The notes beneath the pieces were generated by a model. It was given only the letters and a program-made list of their open reading frames with translations. It searched no databases and was not told the DNA's origin. From positions 1 to 64,000 of the forward strand of contig CANRJC010000002.1 in assembly GCA_947630795.1 (NCBI GenBank): DNA of 64,000 bases, read 5' to 3'. This DNA comes from an uncultured Phascolarctobacterium sp. (GTDB lineage Bacteria > Bacillota > Negativicutes > Acidaminococcales > Acidaminococcaceae). Made by a program: the position numbers and the translations under genes. Shown here in pieces: positions 24,878 to 34,200 of the stretch. The number at the start of each line of letters is the position of its first letter. Position 1 is the stretch's first letter.

Positions 24878-26349
24878 TGGGAAAGCCTACGGGATTTTTA
24901 GACTATCAACGCCGTGAGCTGAGCCTGCGCCCGGCGGCCGAACGTTTGAAGGATTGGCAAGAACTGAAGACGAGCAGCCTCGAGCATAAAAAAGAATTGC
25001 AGGAACAGGCAGCCCGCTGCATGGATTGCGGCACGCCTTTTTGCCACAGCGGCATGATGCTGGGCGCTGCCGTGAGCGGCTGTCCCCTTCATAACTTGAT
25101 GCCCGAATTCAACGACATGCTCTATCGAGGTTTGGACGGTTTTGCTTACGTACGTTTGAACAAGACCAACAATTTCCCCGAATTCACTTCTCACGTGTGC
25201 CCCGCCCCCTGCGAGGGAGCCTGCTGCGCCGGCCTGGTCACCGAACCGGTGAGCATCCGCAACATCGAGCAGTATGTGATCGAGAGCGCCTTCGCCGCAG
25301 GACTGGTGCGGCCCAATAAACCTGCCGAGCGCACAGGTCGCAAGGTGGCAGTGATAGGCAGCGGCCCCAGCGGCCTCGCCTGTGCCGATCAATTGAACAG
25401 AGCGGGCCACAGCGTCACCGTTTTCGAGCGAGCCGATCGGCCCGGCGGTCTTTTGATGTACGGCATCCCCAACATGAAGCTGGATAAAAAGATCGTCGAG
25501 CGGCGCATCGATATCTTAAAAGCAGCGGGCATCGAATTCAAAATGAACAGCGAAGTGGGCAGCAACCTTTCGGGCGATATCCTGCGCAGTGAATTCGACG
25601 CCGTCGTCCTCTGCACCGGCAGCCCCGTGCCGAGAGATCTGCCCATCAAAGGAAGAGAACTTGCGGGCATCTATTTCGCCAAAGATTATTTGACGAGGGT
25701 CACGCAAGCTCTTTTAGACAGCGACTTTTCTTCCTCGGGTCCCATCACTGCCAAAGGCAAGGACGTGGTGGTGATAGGCGGCGGCGACACCGGCACCGAC
25801 TGCGTGGCCACCGCTCTCCGCCAAGGCTGCCGCAGCGTGCGGCAGATCGAGATCATGCCCTGTCCTCCCCACAGCCGGGGCGACGACAACCCCTGGCCCC
25901 AATTCCCCCGCATTTTCAAAACAGACTACGGCCAAGAAGAAGCCTGCGTAAAATTCGGCAAGGACCCCAGAGAGTATTGCTTGGCCAGCAAAGAATTTTT
26001 GGGCGAAAAGGCCGTGAGCGGCATCCGCCTCTCGCAAGTGCGCTGGGAGAAAGGCCCACAAGACATCCCCGGCACGGAGCGGGTGATACCGGCTCAGTTG
26101 GTGCTGCTGGCCATGGGCTTTGTGGGGGGAGAGCAGCGGCTCTTCGATGAATTCAAGATCGAGAAGACGGCGAGGAACAACATCGCCGCCGACGAAAATT
26201 CTTACGCCACTTCGGTGCCCGGCATCTTCGCCGCCGGCGATGCCCGCCGCGGGCAGAGCCTGGTGGTGTGGGCCATCGCCGAGGGCAGGGGAGCGGCCAA
26301 GGCGGTGGATGCTTTTTTGAAAGAAAAAAGCAAAAAAGGCAAGAAGTAA
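24877..26349 (+). CDS. gltD: Glutamate synthase small (beta) subunit
   Basis: The 490-residue flavoprotein supplies NAD(P)H electrons to GltB. Two 4Fe-4S cluster motifs lie in the first 125 residues (CMDCGTPFCHSG, CPLHNLMPEFN, CPAPCEGACC). An FAD-binding GXGXXG motif (VAVIGSGPSGLACADQL, about 157) and an NAD(P)H-binding one (VVVIGGGDTGTDCVATAL, about 290) follow, and the C-terminal FAD contact GIFAAGDARRGQSLVVWAI is present. Length and order are normal. It overlaps the gltB stop (TAATG), so the subunits are translationally coupled. Confidence 0.97.
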   Translation: MGKPTGFLDYQRRELSLRPAAERLKDWQELKTSSLEHKKELQEQAARCMDCGTPFCHSGMMLGAAVSGCPLHNLMPEFNDMLYRGLDGFAYVRLNKTNNFPEFTSHVCPAPCEGACCAGLVTEPVSIRNIEQYVIESAFAAGLVRPNKPAERTGRKVAVIGSGPSGLACADQLNRAGHSVTVFERADRPGGLLMYGIPNMKLDKKIVERRIDILKAAGIEFKMNSEVGSNLSGDILRSEFDAVVLCTGSPVPRDLPIKGRELAGIYFAKDYLTRVTQALLDSDFSSSGPITAKGKDVVVIGGGDTGTDCVATALRQGCRSVRQIEIMPCPPHSRGDDNPWPQFPRIFKTDYGQEEACVKFGKDPREYCLASKEFLGEKAVSGIRLSQVRWEKGPQDIPGTERVIPAQLVLLAMGFVGGEQRLFDEFKIEKTARNNIAADENSYATSVPGIFAAGDARRGQSLVVWAIAEGRGAAKAVDAFLKEKSKKGKK

Positions 26350-26364
26350 AGCCGCCGGCGAAAA

Positions 26365-26565
26365 TAAAAAGCTGAGCGCTGAGCTCTTCAACAAAAAATA
26401 AAAAGTCTAAGCTCTAAAAGATCTGAGCGAAAAATAAAAAGGATAAAGCCAAGCTGCAAAGTCGAAGCCCGAAAAGCAAACGCCGAACGCTCAAGCTCTG
26501 AAGTCGTCGACCGAAAAGTAAACGCTGAAAGCTCAGAGCCTTTCGGGAAAAAGTAAAGATAAAAG
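26365..26565. repeat. A-rich degenerate repeat region after gltD
   Basis: Irregular AAAAATAAAAAG, AAGTCTAAGCTC, GAGCTC and AAAGTAAACGC units. The segment TTTCGGGAAAAAGTAAAGATAAAAG (26541-26565, shown in part) recurs with one change at 30949-30973, linking this gap to the one at 30.9 kb. No gene seen. Confidence 0.6.
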
Positions 26566-26572
26566 CAAAAAG

Positions 26573-26612
26573 AGAGGGCTGCCCCGATCTCACGATCCGG
26601 CAGTCCTCACTG
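26573..26612 (-). terminator. Long hairpin, terminator-like on the minus strand
   Basis: GAGGGCTGCC with GGCAGTCCTC (one G-U) enclosing CGATC/GATCG-type pairing; the T-run (TCTTTTTGC) is on the minus-strand side. No minus-strand gene ends here, so the role is unclear; it may protect the gltBD message end. Confidence 0.4.
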
Positions 26613-26688
26613 TTTATAAAAGGAAGAGCCGCAGGCAGGGACGAAATAGTTTCGGACATAAAAGATCCCGTGGCCGAGGAACTTATGC

Positions 26689-26694
26689 TATAAT
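26689..26694 (+). promoter_or_regulatory. Extended -10 promoter of the zinc-ribbon gene
   Basis: TGCTATAAT (26686-26694) with no good -35 box, 39 bases before ATG 26733. Confidence 0.5.
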
Positions 26695-26732
26695 AAAAAT
26701 AGGGGATGAAAAACAAAAGGGGAGGTGCTGTC

Positions 26733-27515
26733 ATGTATTGCAATAAATGCGGCGTAGAAGTGAATGCGAGAGATAAGCGCTGTTGGAATTGCGGTACCGA
26801 TCTGGAAAAGATAACGCCGGTCTTTCACCGCCCGGATATCGAAAGGCGGAAGAAATTCTGGCAGAAAACATGGTTTTCGATCCTGATGTTTTTTCTTTTC
26901 TGGCCGGTCGGTCTCGTCCTTCTTTGGAAAAACAAGGTAGGAGGAGAGGTAGGAAGAGTCATTTTAGTGGGCGGGATCACGGTGTTCATGATCTTTGCTC
27001 TGATGGGTCTTTCAACAGGCAGGAAGTCGGATGTCGCTGCGGCAAAAAAGAATGCGGTGATCAAAAGCGAAGAAGTTACATATGTCTGTGATATCGATGG
27101 GATAGGTAAGGTCAAAGGAGAGATGGTATCATATGTCGGCCTTACGGTCTACAGGGTCGCCGAAGTTAAGAGTATAGTGACTGAAGACGATATCATAAAA
27201 CCGCGCGGTAAGTTTGTCATAGTAAATGTTGCCGTGACCAACAGGCTGGCCGAAAGCTTCCGTGTGAACAACAAAGACTTTCTGCTGACGGACGAGTATG
27301 GGAGAACTTTTTCACCTTCCGAACAAGCTGCATCGGCGTTGATCAAAAGAGATGGAAATCCCAGAGGTTTGAATGACAAAGTTATGAGCGGCCAAACGGC
27401 GTGTTTGGAGATCCCTTTCGATGTTCCGCTAAAGGCACCCGGGCTAAAATTACGAGCTATAAAATTTAACGGCAGAAATATCGATGTACCGGTAAAAGTA
27501 GAACCGGTAAAATGA
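26733..27515 (+). CDS. Zinc-ribbon membrane protein with DUF4352-like C-terminal domain
   Basis: From ATG 26733 (AGGGGAGGTG upstream) the product has 260 residues. A zinc ribbon is formed by Cys3, Cys6, Cys17 and Cys20. Two membrane segments follow (about 47-65 and 75-93). The rest, from about 100, looks like an extracytoplasmic immunoglobulin-like domain of the DUF4352 kind: FVIVNVAVTNRLAESFRVNN, LLTDEYGRTFSPSE, and the closing pattern TACLEIPFDVP. Function unknown; such proteins are often stress or envelope associated. Base composition is more A+T-rich than the neighbours, and the gene stands alone between a repeat gap and the convergent pan operon. Confidence 0.78.
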   Translation: MYCNKCGVEVNARDKRCWNCGTDLEKITPVFHRPDIERRKKFWQKTWFSILMFFLFWPVGLVLLWKNKVGGEVGRVILVGGITVFMIFALMGLSTGRKSDVAAAKKNAVIKSEEVTYVCDIDGIGKVKGEMVSYVGLTVYRVAEVKSIVTEDDIIKPRGKFVIVNVAVTNRLAESFRVNNKDFLLTDEYGRTFSPSEQAASALIKRDGNPRGLNDKVMSGQTACLEIPFDVPLKAPGLKLRAIKFNGRNIDVPVKVEPVK

Positions 27516-27549
27516 TCACCTCAACAAAAGAAAACCTTCAGCAAAACGG

Positions 27550-27584
27550 CAGGCCCTGCGGTGCGCAGGGCCTGAAAATTTTTT
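27550..27584. terminator. Terminator between the zinc-ribbon gene and panD
   Basis: Perfect eleven-pair stem CAGGCCCTGCG/CGCAGGGCCTG with a GTG loop, followed on the plus strand by AAAATTTTTTG. On the minus strand CCGTTTTGC follows, so it may serve both convergent units. Confidence 0.85.
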
Positions 27585-27612
27585 GCGGGCGTTTTTATTT
27601 TTGCGGGCTTCT

Positions 27613-27996
27613 TCAGCCTTTCTCGCCTTCTTTTTCCGTCCCCCGCACGGAGAGAGGGCGGTTCTTGCCGTCCACAAGCACCACTTTGGGCACGAAAGCT
27701 GCGGCCTCTTCCTCGTTCATGAGGGCATAGGCGATGATGATGACGGTGTCGCCCACCGTCACTTTGCGAGCGGCGGCCCCGTTCAAACAGATCACGCCGC
27801 TGCCGGGAGCGCCGGGGATGACGTAGGTCTCCAAACGATTGCCGTTGTTGTTGTCTACTATCTGCACCCGCTCGCCGGGCAGGATGCCGGCAAGCTTTAA
27901 AAGCTCGCTGTCGATGGTGATGCTGCCCATGTATTCCAAATTGGCTTCGGTGACGGTGGCGCGATGGATCTTGCCGTGAAACATATTGTAAAGCAT
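27613..27996 (-). CDS. panD: Aspartate 1-decarboxylase precursor
   Basis: PanD decarboxylates aspartate to beta-alanine for pantothenate. The 127-residue product shows the self-cleavage site Gly24-Ser25 in EYMGSITID, which generates the pyruvoyl group, plus [10 protein letters not shown] and [17 protein letters not shown]. Length is standard. ATG overlaps the panC stop by one base (TAATG), making it the last gene of the four-gene unit. Confidence 0.97.
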   Translation of the reverse strand: MLYNMFHGKIHRATVTEANLEYMGSITIDSELLKLAGILPGERVQIVDNNNGNRLETYVIPGAPGSGVICLNGAAARKVTVGDTVIIIAYALMNEEEAAAFVPKVVLVDGKNRPLSVRGTEKEGEKG

Positions 27997-28853
27997 TATT
28001 TTTCCTCCAAGACCACGTTGTCGATGAGCCGGGTGGTGCCGAATTTTACGGCCACGGCCAAAAGATTGGTGCCCTTTAACGGCGAAACAGCAGGGGTGAG
28101 CTCCGGCAGGCCGTGGAGCTCCACATAATCGATCTCGGCGGCGGGCTCTTTTTCGATGGCGGCGGTCACCATCGCTACGATCTTTGCGGCGTCTCTTTCG
28201 CCGGCGGCGAAGGCAGCTTCGGCCTCCCTTAAACTTTTATTGAGGACGAGGGCGGCATCATGCTCTTTTTCGCTCAGATAGGTGTTGCGGGAAGAGCGGG
28301 CCAAGCCGTCGGCCTCGCGGATGATGGGCATCACCCTAAGTTCCAGCGGGAAGAAAAGATCTTTCACCATGCGCTTCAAAACTTCCACCTGCTGAGCGTC
28401 TTTTTGGCCGAAGTAGGCCCGGTCGGGCTGAGCCAAATTGAAAAGTTTGCTGACCACTGTGGTCACGCCGCGAAAATGGATGGGGCGGCTGCGGCCGCAC
28501 AGAACTTTGGTGACGTTGCCTGTCACTTCCACCCAGGTCATGTCGGCGCTGGGATACATCTCTTTAGGCGAAGGAGCGAAAACTACAGCGGCCCCTTTTG
28601 CTTCGGCGAGGACGCAGTCGGCGGCCAAAGTGCGGGGGTAAGCGTCCAAGTCTTCGTTGGGCGCGAATTGAGTGGGGTTGACGAAGACGCTGACCACTAC
28701 GAAGTCGTTTTCTTTTGCGGCGGCTTCGATCAAAGAGGCGTGGCCCGCATGGAGAGCACCCATGGTGGGCACCAGCCCGATGCTCAGGCCCTGCCTTTTG
28801 GCCAAGGCGATCTCTTTACGCAATTCGGCGACGGTCTTTACCAATTTCATCAT
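27996..28853 (-). CDS. panC: Pantothenate synthetase
   Basis: The 285-residue enzyme joins pantoate and beta-alanine using ATP. The nucleotidyltransferase HIGH-type motif is in [55 protein letters not shown] and YFGQKDAQQ are conserved active-site stretches. The start is one of two adjacent ATG codons after AGAGGTG. It lies 27 bases after panB. Confidence 0.97.
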   Translation of the reverse strand: MMKLVKTVAELRKEIALAKRQGLSIGLVPTMGALHAGHASLIEAAAKENDFVVVSVFVNPTQFAPNEDLDAYPRTLAADCVLAEAKGAAVVFAPSPKEMYPSADMTWVEVTGNVTKVLCGRSRPIHFRGVTTVVSKLFNLAQPDRAYFGQKDAQQVEVLKRMVKDLFFPLELRVMPIIREADGLARSSRNTYLSEKEHDAALVLNKSLREAEAAFAAGERDAAKIVAMVTAAIEKEPAAEIDYVELHGLPELTPAVSPLKGTNLLAVAVKFGTTRLIDNVVLEEK

Positions 28854-28880
28854 CGTTGCACCTCTCTTCCTTTCGCATTT

Positions 28881-29717
28881 TCAATAAAGCCGCTCCAACA
28901 CGGCATCGTCCATTTTGAAGCTGTGTTCCGGGCCGGGGTAGCTGCGGGCCTTCACATCGGCGCAGTAATTTTTCACAGCGTTCACGGTGATGCTGTGCAA
29001 GTCGGCGTATTTTTTCACGAACTTGGGGCAGAAACCGGCGGAGACGCCCAAAAGATCGTTGCACACCAGCACCTGACCGTCGCAGCCGCTGCCGGCCCCG
29101 ATGCCGATGGTGGCCATAGAAGTCAAAGAGCGGGTGATCTTCTCGGCCAGAGGAGCGGGAACACATTCCAACACACAGGCGAAGGCACCGGCCTCCTCTA
29201 ATTTTTTGGCGTCGTCTATGAGTTTTTGCGCCGCTTGCAGGTCTTTGCCCTGCACTTTGAAGCCGCCCAATTGATTGACGCTTTGAGGAGTGAGGCCGAT
29301 GTGGGCCATCACGGGGATGCCGGCTGCGGTCAATTTTTCCACCAGCGGGCAGACCTCGGCGCCACCTTCTAATTTTACGGCGGCGCAGCCTCCTTCTTTC
29401 AAAAAGCGGGCAGCGTTGCGCAGCCCTTCGGCCAAGTCGGCCTGATAGCTCATGAAGGGCATGTCGCCCACCACCAAGGCTCGGGGCTCGGAGCGCATCA
29501 CGCACTTAGTGTGATGGATCATGTCGTCCATGGTGACGGGCAGGGTGGAGCTCAAGCCCATGATCACGTTGCCCAAAGAATCGCCCACGAGGATCATGTC
29601 TACGCCCGCTTCGTCCACGTTGCGGGCCATGGCCACGTCGTAAGCGGTGATCATGGTGATGGGCTCGCCCTTTTGCTTCATCGTTTTGATGTCGGTCACG
29701 GAAACTTTTTTAAGCAT
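28881..29717 (-). CDS. panB: 3-methyl-2-oxobutanoate hydroxymethyltransferase
   Basis: PanB transfers a hydroxymethyl group from methylene-tetrahydrofolate to 2-oxoisovalerate, giving ketopantoate. The 278-residue TIM-barrel protein has MITAYDVAMARNVDEAGVD, LVGDSLGNVIMG, the VVGDMPFMSY and AVKLEGG segments and HIGLTPQSVNQLGGFKVQG, all typical. AGGAGGT lies five bases before the ATG. The start overlaps the end of the upstream DUF2520 gene by eight bases. Confidence 0.97.
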   Translation of the reverse strand: MLKKVSVTDIKTMKQKGEPITMITAYDVAMARNVDEAGVDMILVGDSLGNVIMGLSSTLPVTMDDMIHHTKCVMRSEPRALVVGDMPFMSYQADLAEGLRNAARFLKEGGCAAVKLEGGAEVCPLVEKLTAAGIPVMAHIGLTPQSVNQLGGFKVQGKDLQAAQKLIDDAKKLEEAGAFACVLECVPAPLAEKITRSLTSMATIGIGAGSGCDGQVLVCNDLLGVSAGFCPKFVKKYADLHSITVNAVKNYCADVKARSYPGPEHSFKMDDAVLERLY

Positions 29718-30573
29718 CTTCTACCTCCTGTCGAAGCAGCTCTGTGAGCTCTTCAGCTGATCGAGCGTCAATAGTTCCGTTGGCCAAAGCCATAGCCGCG
29801 GCAGAAAGGCCCAGTATGCGATAGGCGGCTCTGAAATTTTTCGGCAGCGCTTTAAGATGAGCGGCCACGGTGGCGGCGTCGCCCCGAGCGATGGGCCCGG
29901 TGAGGGCCGCTTGTGCGCAAGTAGCTTTGCGCAAATTGTCCGCCGTGCCGTTGAAGAGGGGCAGCAGGGCCTGCCACGCCTTTTCTTCGCTGCCGGTCCA
30001 GCGGCTCATGAGCTGCTGAGCCAAATAGGCCGTCGTTACGGCATAATTGCTGCAAAAACAGGCGGCGGCGTGATAGGCGGCCCGTTCTGCCGCCGGCACG
30101 TGAAAGGGGCGGCCGCCCAAAAAAGCTGCCAGCTCACAGGCTGCGCTCTCGGCTTTTTCGTCGCCGTCCACGGCCATGTAGACACCGGTAAGATCCGTGG
30201 CGCCGCCGGCAAAACTTTGCAAGGGATGAAGGCTGCCGACAGAAGCGCCTTTTTCTGCCAAAGGCTGCAGCACATCAAGGCCCAGCGAACCGCTGCAGTG
30301 GAGGACGCACTTCTCTTTTAAAGCATAAGGCTCTGAATCTTGCGCCAGTTCTGCCGCCACAGGGGCGATGAGGCGGTCGGGCACAGTCAAAAGCACTAAG
30401 TCTGCCTTTTGCAGCAAAGCTTCGTTGTCGGTATAAGCAGTGCCGAAACGGCGGGATAAAGCAGCGCTCTCGCGAGGGGTGGCTGCCGTTATGCCTAAAA
30501 GCAGGCCGGCCTTGCCGAATTTTTCGCCCAAGCAGCTGCCCACTTTGCCGCCGCCGATGATACCTATACGCAT
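29710..30573 (-). CDS. Rossmann-like/DUF2520 protein, candidate ketopantoate reductase (PanG-like)
   Basis: From ATG 30573 (AAAGGAGAG upstream) the product has 287 residues; an in-frame extension to 30666 overlaps the leader terminator and is rejected. The N-terminal half is a Rossmann fold with IGIIGGGKVGSCLGEKF at residues 3-19 and LVLLTVPDRLIAPVA; the C-terminal half is helical, with HCSGSLG, GSLHPLQSFAG and AAACFCSNYAVTTAYLAQQLM, as in DUF2520 proteins. It heads the panBCD operon, which lacks a panE. Ketopantoate reduction is the missing step, so a PanG-like reductase role is a good inference but unproven here. Confidence 0.8.
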   Translation of the reverse strand: MRIGIIGGGKVGSCLGEKFGKAGLLLGITAATPRESAALSRRFGTAYTDNEALLQKADLVLLTVPDRLIAPVAAELAQDSEPYALKEKCVLHCSGSLGLDVLQPLAEKGASVGSLHPLQSFAGGATDLTGVYMAVDGDEKAESAACELAAFLGGRPFHVPAAERAAYHAAACFCSNYAVTTAYLAQQLMSRWTGSEEKAWQALLPLFNGTADNLRKATCAQAALTGPIARGDAATVAAHLKALPKNFRAAYRILGLSAAAMALANGTIDARSAEELTELLRQEVEDA

Positions 30574-30635
30574 GAACTCTCCTTTCTGCTCGGGAAAAAG
30601 CTTCGGCGAGCAGGACGCAGAGGCAGTCGAGAAAC

Positions 30636-30806
30636 AAAAAAGCGCACTCCGACAGGGAATGCGCATAGTTCTACCTACACTTTGATCTGCAATGCGTCTC
30701 GTCCCGGTCTTAAAGATCCAAGCGAATATTGACTCATAAAATTTTTGCGGTGCCCGGGCCTTGCGGTGCGACTCCCGATAGGATGTCGCCCGCTGCCGCG
30801 CTCACC
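30636..30806 (-). promoter_or_regulatory. Structured leader RNA with terminator upstream of the pan operon
   Basis: Between the promoter (30813-30841) and a terminator (GCGCATTCC/GGAGTGCGC on the minus strand, 30642-30664, then TTTTTT) lie about 145 bases with strong pairing: GCGAC/GTCGC and GCGGTG with either of two CACCGC copies. The terminator ends about 60 bases before the DUF2520 start codon, the usual layout of an attenuator or riboswitch. It does not match the T-box, TPP, FMN, SAM-I or cobalamin motifs as I know them. Rfam describes a pan motif before panB genes, which could be this. Confidence 0.6.
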
Positions 30807-30812
30807 GCTCCT

Positions 30813-30841
30813 ATGATAGCACAGACGGCAGAAGAGGGCAA
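30813..30841 (-). promoter_or_regulatory. Promoter of the pan leader and operon
   Basis: Minus-strand TTGCCC (30841-30836), 17-base spacer ending TGC, TATCAT (30818-30813), an extended -10. Confidence 0.75.
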
Positions 30842-30844
30842 GGT

Positions 30845-31200
30845 GTTTAGAAAAAGTCGCGGCAAAAAACATTTCCTCTTCGAGAAAAAAGTAAAGCGCG
30901 AAGAGCTCAGAGTTTTTTAAAAACAGTCAGTGCGAAAACACTCACGTCTTTCGGGAAAAACTAAAGATAAAAGAACTCATGTCGATCCCGAAAGAGTGAA
31001 GGCGAAAGATATCACAGACTTAAGAAAAAAGCAAACGCACAAAGCTGAAAAACCCGGTGCACGAAGAGAGCATAGTTTTTCAAAGATAGTCAGAGCAAAA
31101 ATGCTCTCGTCTTTTAGAAAAAACTAAAGCGCAGAGAGCTCAGAGTTTTTCAAAAAAAGCAAAGCTCAGAGCTGCAAGCTGCAGCTAAAACTATCGCACA
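30845..31200. repeat. A-rich degenerate repeat region between the pan and RND units
   Basis: Irregular repeats of TTTTTCAAAAA(A)AGC, AAAAACTAAAG, GAGCTCAGAGTTTTT and AAAACACTCACGTC. Two copies of GAGCTCAGAGTTTTT stand at about 30904 and 31138, and a 25-base segment is shared with 26.5 kb. No gene is recognisable. Confidence 0.6.
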
Positions 31201-31221
31201 AAAAATGATCCGTCAAATCAA

Positions 31222-31260
31222 AAAAAGCAGCCCTTCTGTGCAAAAAGAAGGGCCGCTGCA
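31222..31260 (-). terminator. Terminator of the RND operon
   Basis: Minus-strand GCAGCGGCCCTTCT/AGAAGGGCTGC (31228-31260), then TTTTTTT. Confidence 0.88.
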
Positions 31261-31280
31261 TAGCAGTCACATTTTGAAGT

Positions 31281-34200
31281 TCAACGGAGCTTGATACGGA
31301 AGACCACGCTGTAGAGGACGGGCAGCACCACCAAGGTGAGCAAGGTGGCGCAGGTGAGGCCGAAGGAGATGGACACGGCCATAGCGTTCCAAAATTGACT
31401 GGGGAACATGGGGGCCAGGCCCAGCACCGTAGTGAAGGCCGCCAGCATGATGGGACGGAAGCGGACCACCGATGCTTCCATGACCGCTTGGGCGGGCTCT
31501 TGCCCGGCCTCTAAATGTTGATCGATCTGATCCACCAGCACCACGCCGTTTCTGATGACGGTGCCGATCAACGCCAAGATGCCCAGCTGCGCCATGAAGC
31601 CCAGCTTCGAGCCGCACAGCAAAAGCCCTAAGATGACGCCGACGAGGCCCAGGGGGACGGTGGCGATGATCACGGCTATCTTGCGCAGGTCTTTCAGCTC
31701 CAGCATCAAGAGCACGATGATGATGACGGCGATGAAGGGGAGAGGAGCGAGCAATTTGCGCAGACCTTTGCGGCTGTCTTCCAAAGAGCCGCCTTCTTCG
31801 ATAGTGAGGCCCGGGGGCAATTCTTTTCTCAATTCGGCGGCCATCTCGTAAACTTCTTCCGTCACGTCGTTGCCGGTGACCTCGGGGCCGATGGCGCCGC
31901 AGACGGTGACGGTGGGGAGAAGATCCCGCCGCCAGATGATGGTGTCTTCGCTGCCCCTCTTGATGCGGGCCACCTGAGCGAGAGGCACGGCCCCTTTGGC
32001 AGTGGGGATGCTGAAGGAAGCAAGATCGTCCAAGTCCGCCGCTTCTTCGGGGGCGAGGCGAAAGACGATGGGGATGGCCTGATCGCCTTCCAGGTAAGCG
32101 GCCATGGTGTAGCCGCTGGCCTGAGCATAGAGGGCGGAGGCCACGGCCTGACGGGTGAGGCCCATCTGCACCAACTTATCGTTGTCGATCTCGATGACGG
32201 CCGCATTGCTCTCTTCCAGCCAATCCAAACGAGTTTTGGTGATGTGGGGATGCTGCTCCATCACTTGCCGCAATTTTTGCGCATAAGTTTTCACTGCGGC
32301 GGCGTCGCTGCCTCTCACTCTCAGCATAACTTCATAAGGCTGAGGCGGGCCCAAGGGGATGGAGCGGGTGAAGGTGAGCACGTCAGGCAAACGTTCCGCC
32401 GCCAAACGGGAGACTTTTTGCTCCAAACGCCGGCGGGCTTCGATGTCTTTGGCCAGCACCACCAATTGAGCGTAATTGTCCCGCGGCTGCACCTGATCGA
32501 TCACCAGCACGAAGCGGGGAGCGCTCTTGCCCACATAGGTGGAAATATTTTTCACATCGGGATCGTCTTGCAAAAGTTTCGTCAGTTCCGAGGCGGCGGC
32601 ATCGCTGCTCTTTAAAGAGCTGCCTTCAGGCAGGTCCAACTCTACTAAAAGCTCCGGCCGCACGGAGGGCGGGAAGAATTCTTTTTTGACGAAGGGCAAA
32701 AGGGCCAGGCTCCCGGCAAAAAGGGCGAGGGAGAGGCCCAGCACCCCGGCTTTGTGGAGCAGGGACCAGCGGAGAAGCGTGCGGAATTTTTGATAGAAGA
32801 CGCCGTCGAAGCTGTCTTTTTTGATGACGCGGGGAACGATCCAGCTGTGGCCCAGAGCGGGAGCCAAAGTGGCGGAGACGAACCAGCTCAGAAGCAGGGT
32901 CATGCTCACCACCGGGGCCAGGGCGGAAGCGAATTCGGAAGCGTTGCTTTTGGAAAAGGCGATGGGGGCGAAGCCCAGGCAGGTGATCACCGTGCCGGTG
33001 AGGAGAGGCTTGGCGCAAGTGGCAAAGGCATAAGAAGCAGCCTTGGTCCGCTCCCAGCCTTCGGATAATTTCACTTCCATCAATTCCACTACCACGATGG
33101 CGTCGTCTACCAGCATGCCCAAGGACAGCACCAAAGAGCCGAGAGAAACTTTGTGCAGGTCGATGCCCAAAAAGTACATGCCGCAAAAAGAACCCAAGAG
33201 GATGAGGGGTATGCTGCAGGAGATGACGTAGCCCGAGCGGCGGCCCAAACTGAAAAGACTGACCACCAAAACGATGACGATGGCTTCCCACAGGCTGCGG
33301 GAAAATTCGCCGATGGAAGATTCAACTACCTGACTTTGATCGGCCACTTGTTCAAGCTCAAGACCGAGAGGTAAGTCGCGACGGGCAGCTTCTGCGGCTG
33401 CTCTTAAATTTTTGCCCAGGGCGATGTTGTTCCCGCCGTCTTCCATGGAGACGGCCAAGCCCACGGCCTTCTTGCCGTTGAAATAAAATTTGGCGTCGGG
33501 GGGATCGGAATAAGCACGGCGCACCTTCACCAGCGAGCCCAAACGGAAGGTGCGGCCGCCGGCGGTCAAAGGCAGGGAGGCCAATTGTTCGGTGGCGCTC
33601 ATTTCGCCGCTCAATCTTAAATATATGTTCTTCCCGTCCACTTCCAGCATGCCGGCGGGGGAGAGGGCGGTCTGAGCTTTGATGAGGGAGGCGAGAGAAG
33701 CGATGTCCAAGCCGAACTGTCCCAGCTTCTCACTGTCTGCTTCCAAATATATTTTTTCCTGTTGGACTCCCAAAAGCTCGACTTTTTTCACATCGGGGAC
33801 GGCGAAAAGCCGAAGCTTGATGTGTTCGGCATAACGGCGCAGCTCTTCGTAGCTGTAATCGGCCCCGCTGAGAGCGTAGATGGTGCCGTACACATCGTCG
33901 AAGCGATCGTTGAAGAAGGGACCGATCACCCCTTCGGGCAATTTGTCCCGGCAGTCGTTCACGGTGTTACGCAGTTCCAGCCAATGGGCCCGCACTTTAT
34001 CGTTGGGCACCTCGTCTTTGATCTGGACGGTGATGACGGCGGTGCCGGGGCGGGAGTAGCTGGTGATCTTGTCGATATCGGGAGTATTTTGGATCTGCTT
34101 CTCTAAGGCGAGAGTGACGTGCTCTTCTGTCTCCTTGGCGGTGGCCCCGGGCCAGGCGGCGCTCACCACCATCTGCTTCACCGTAAAGCTGGGGTCTTCC

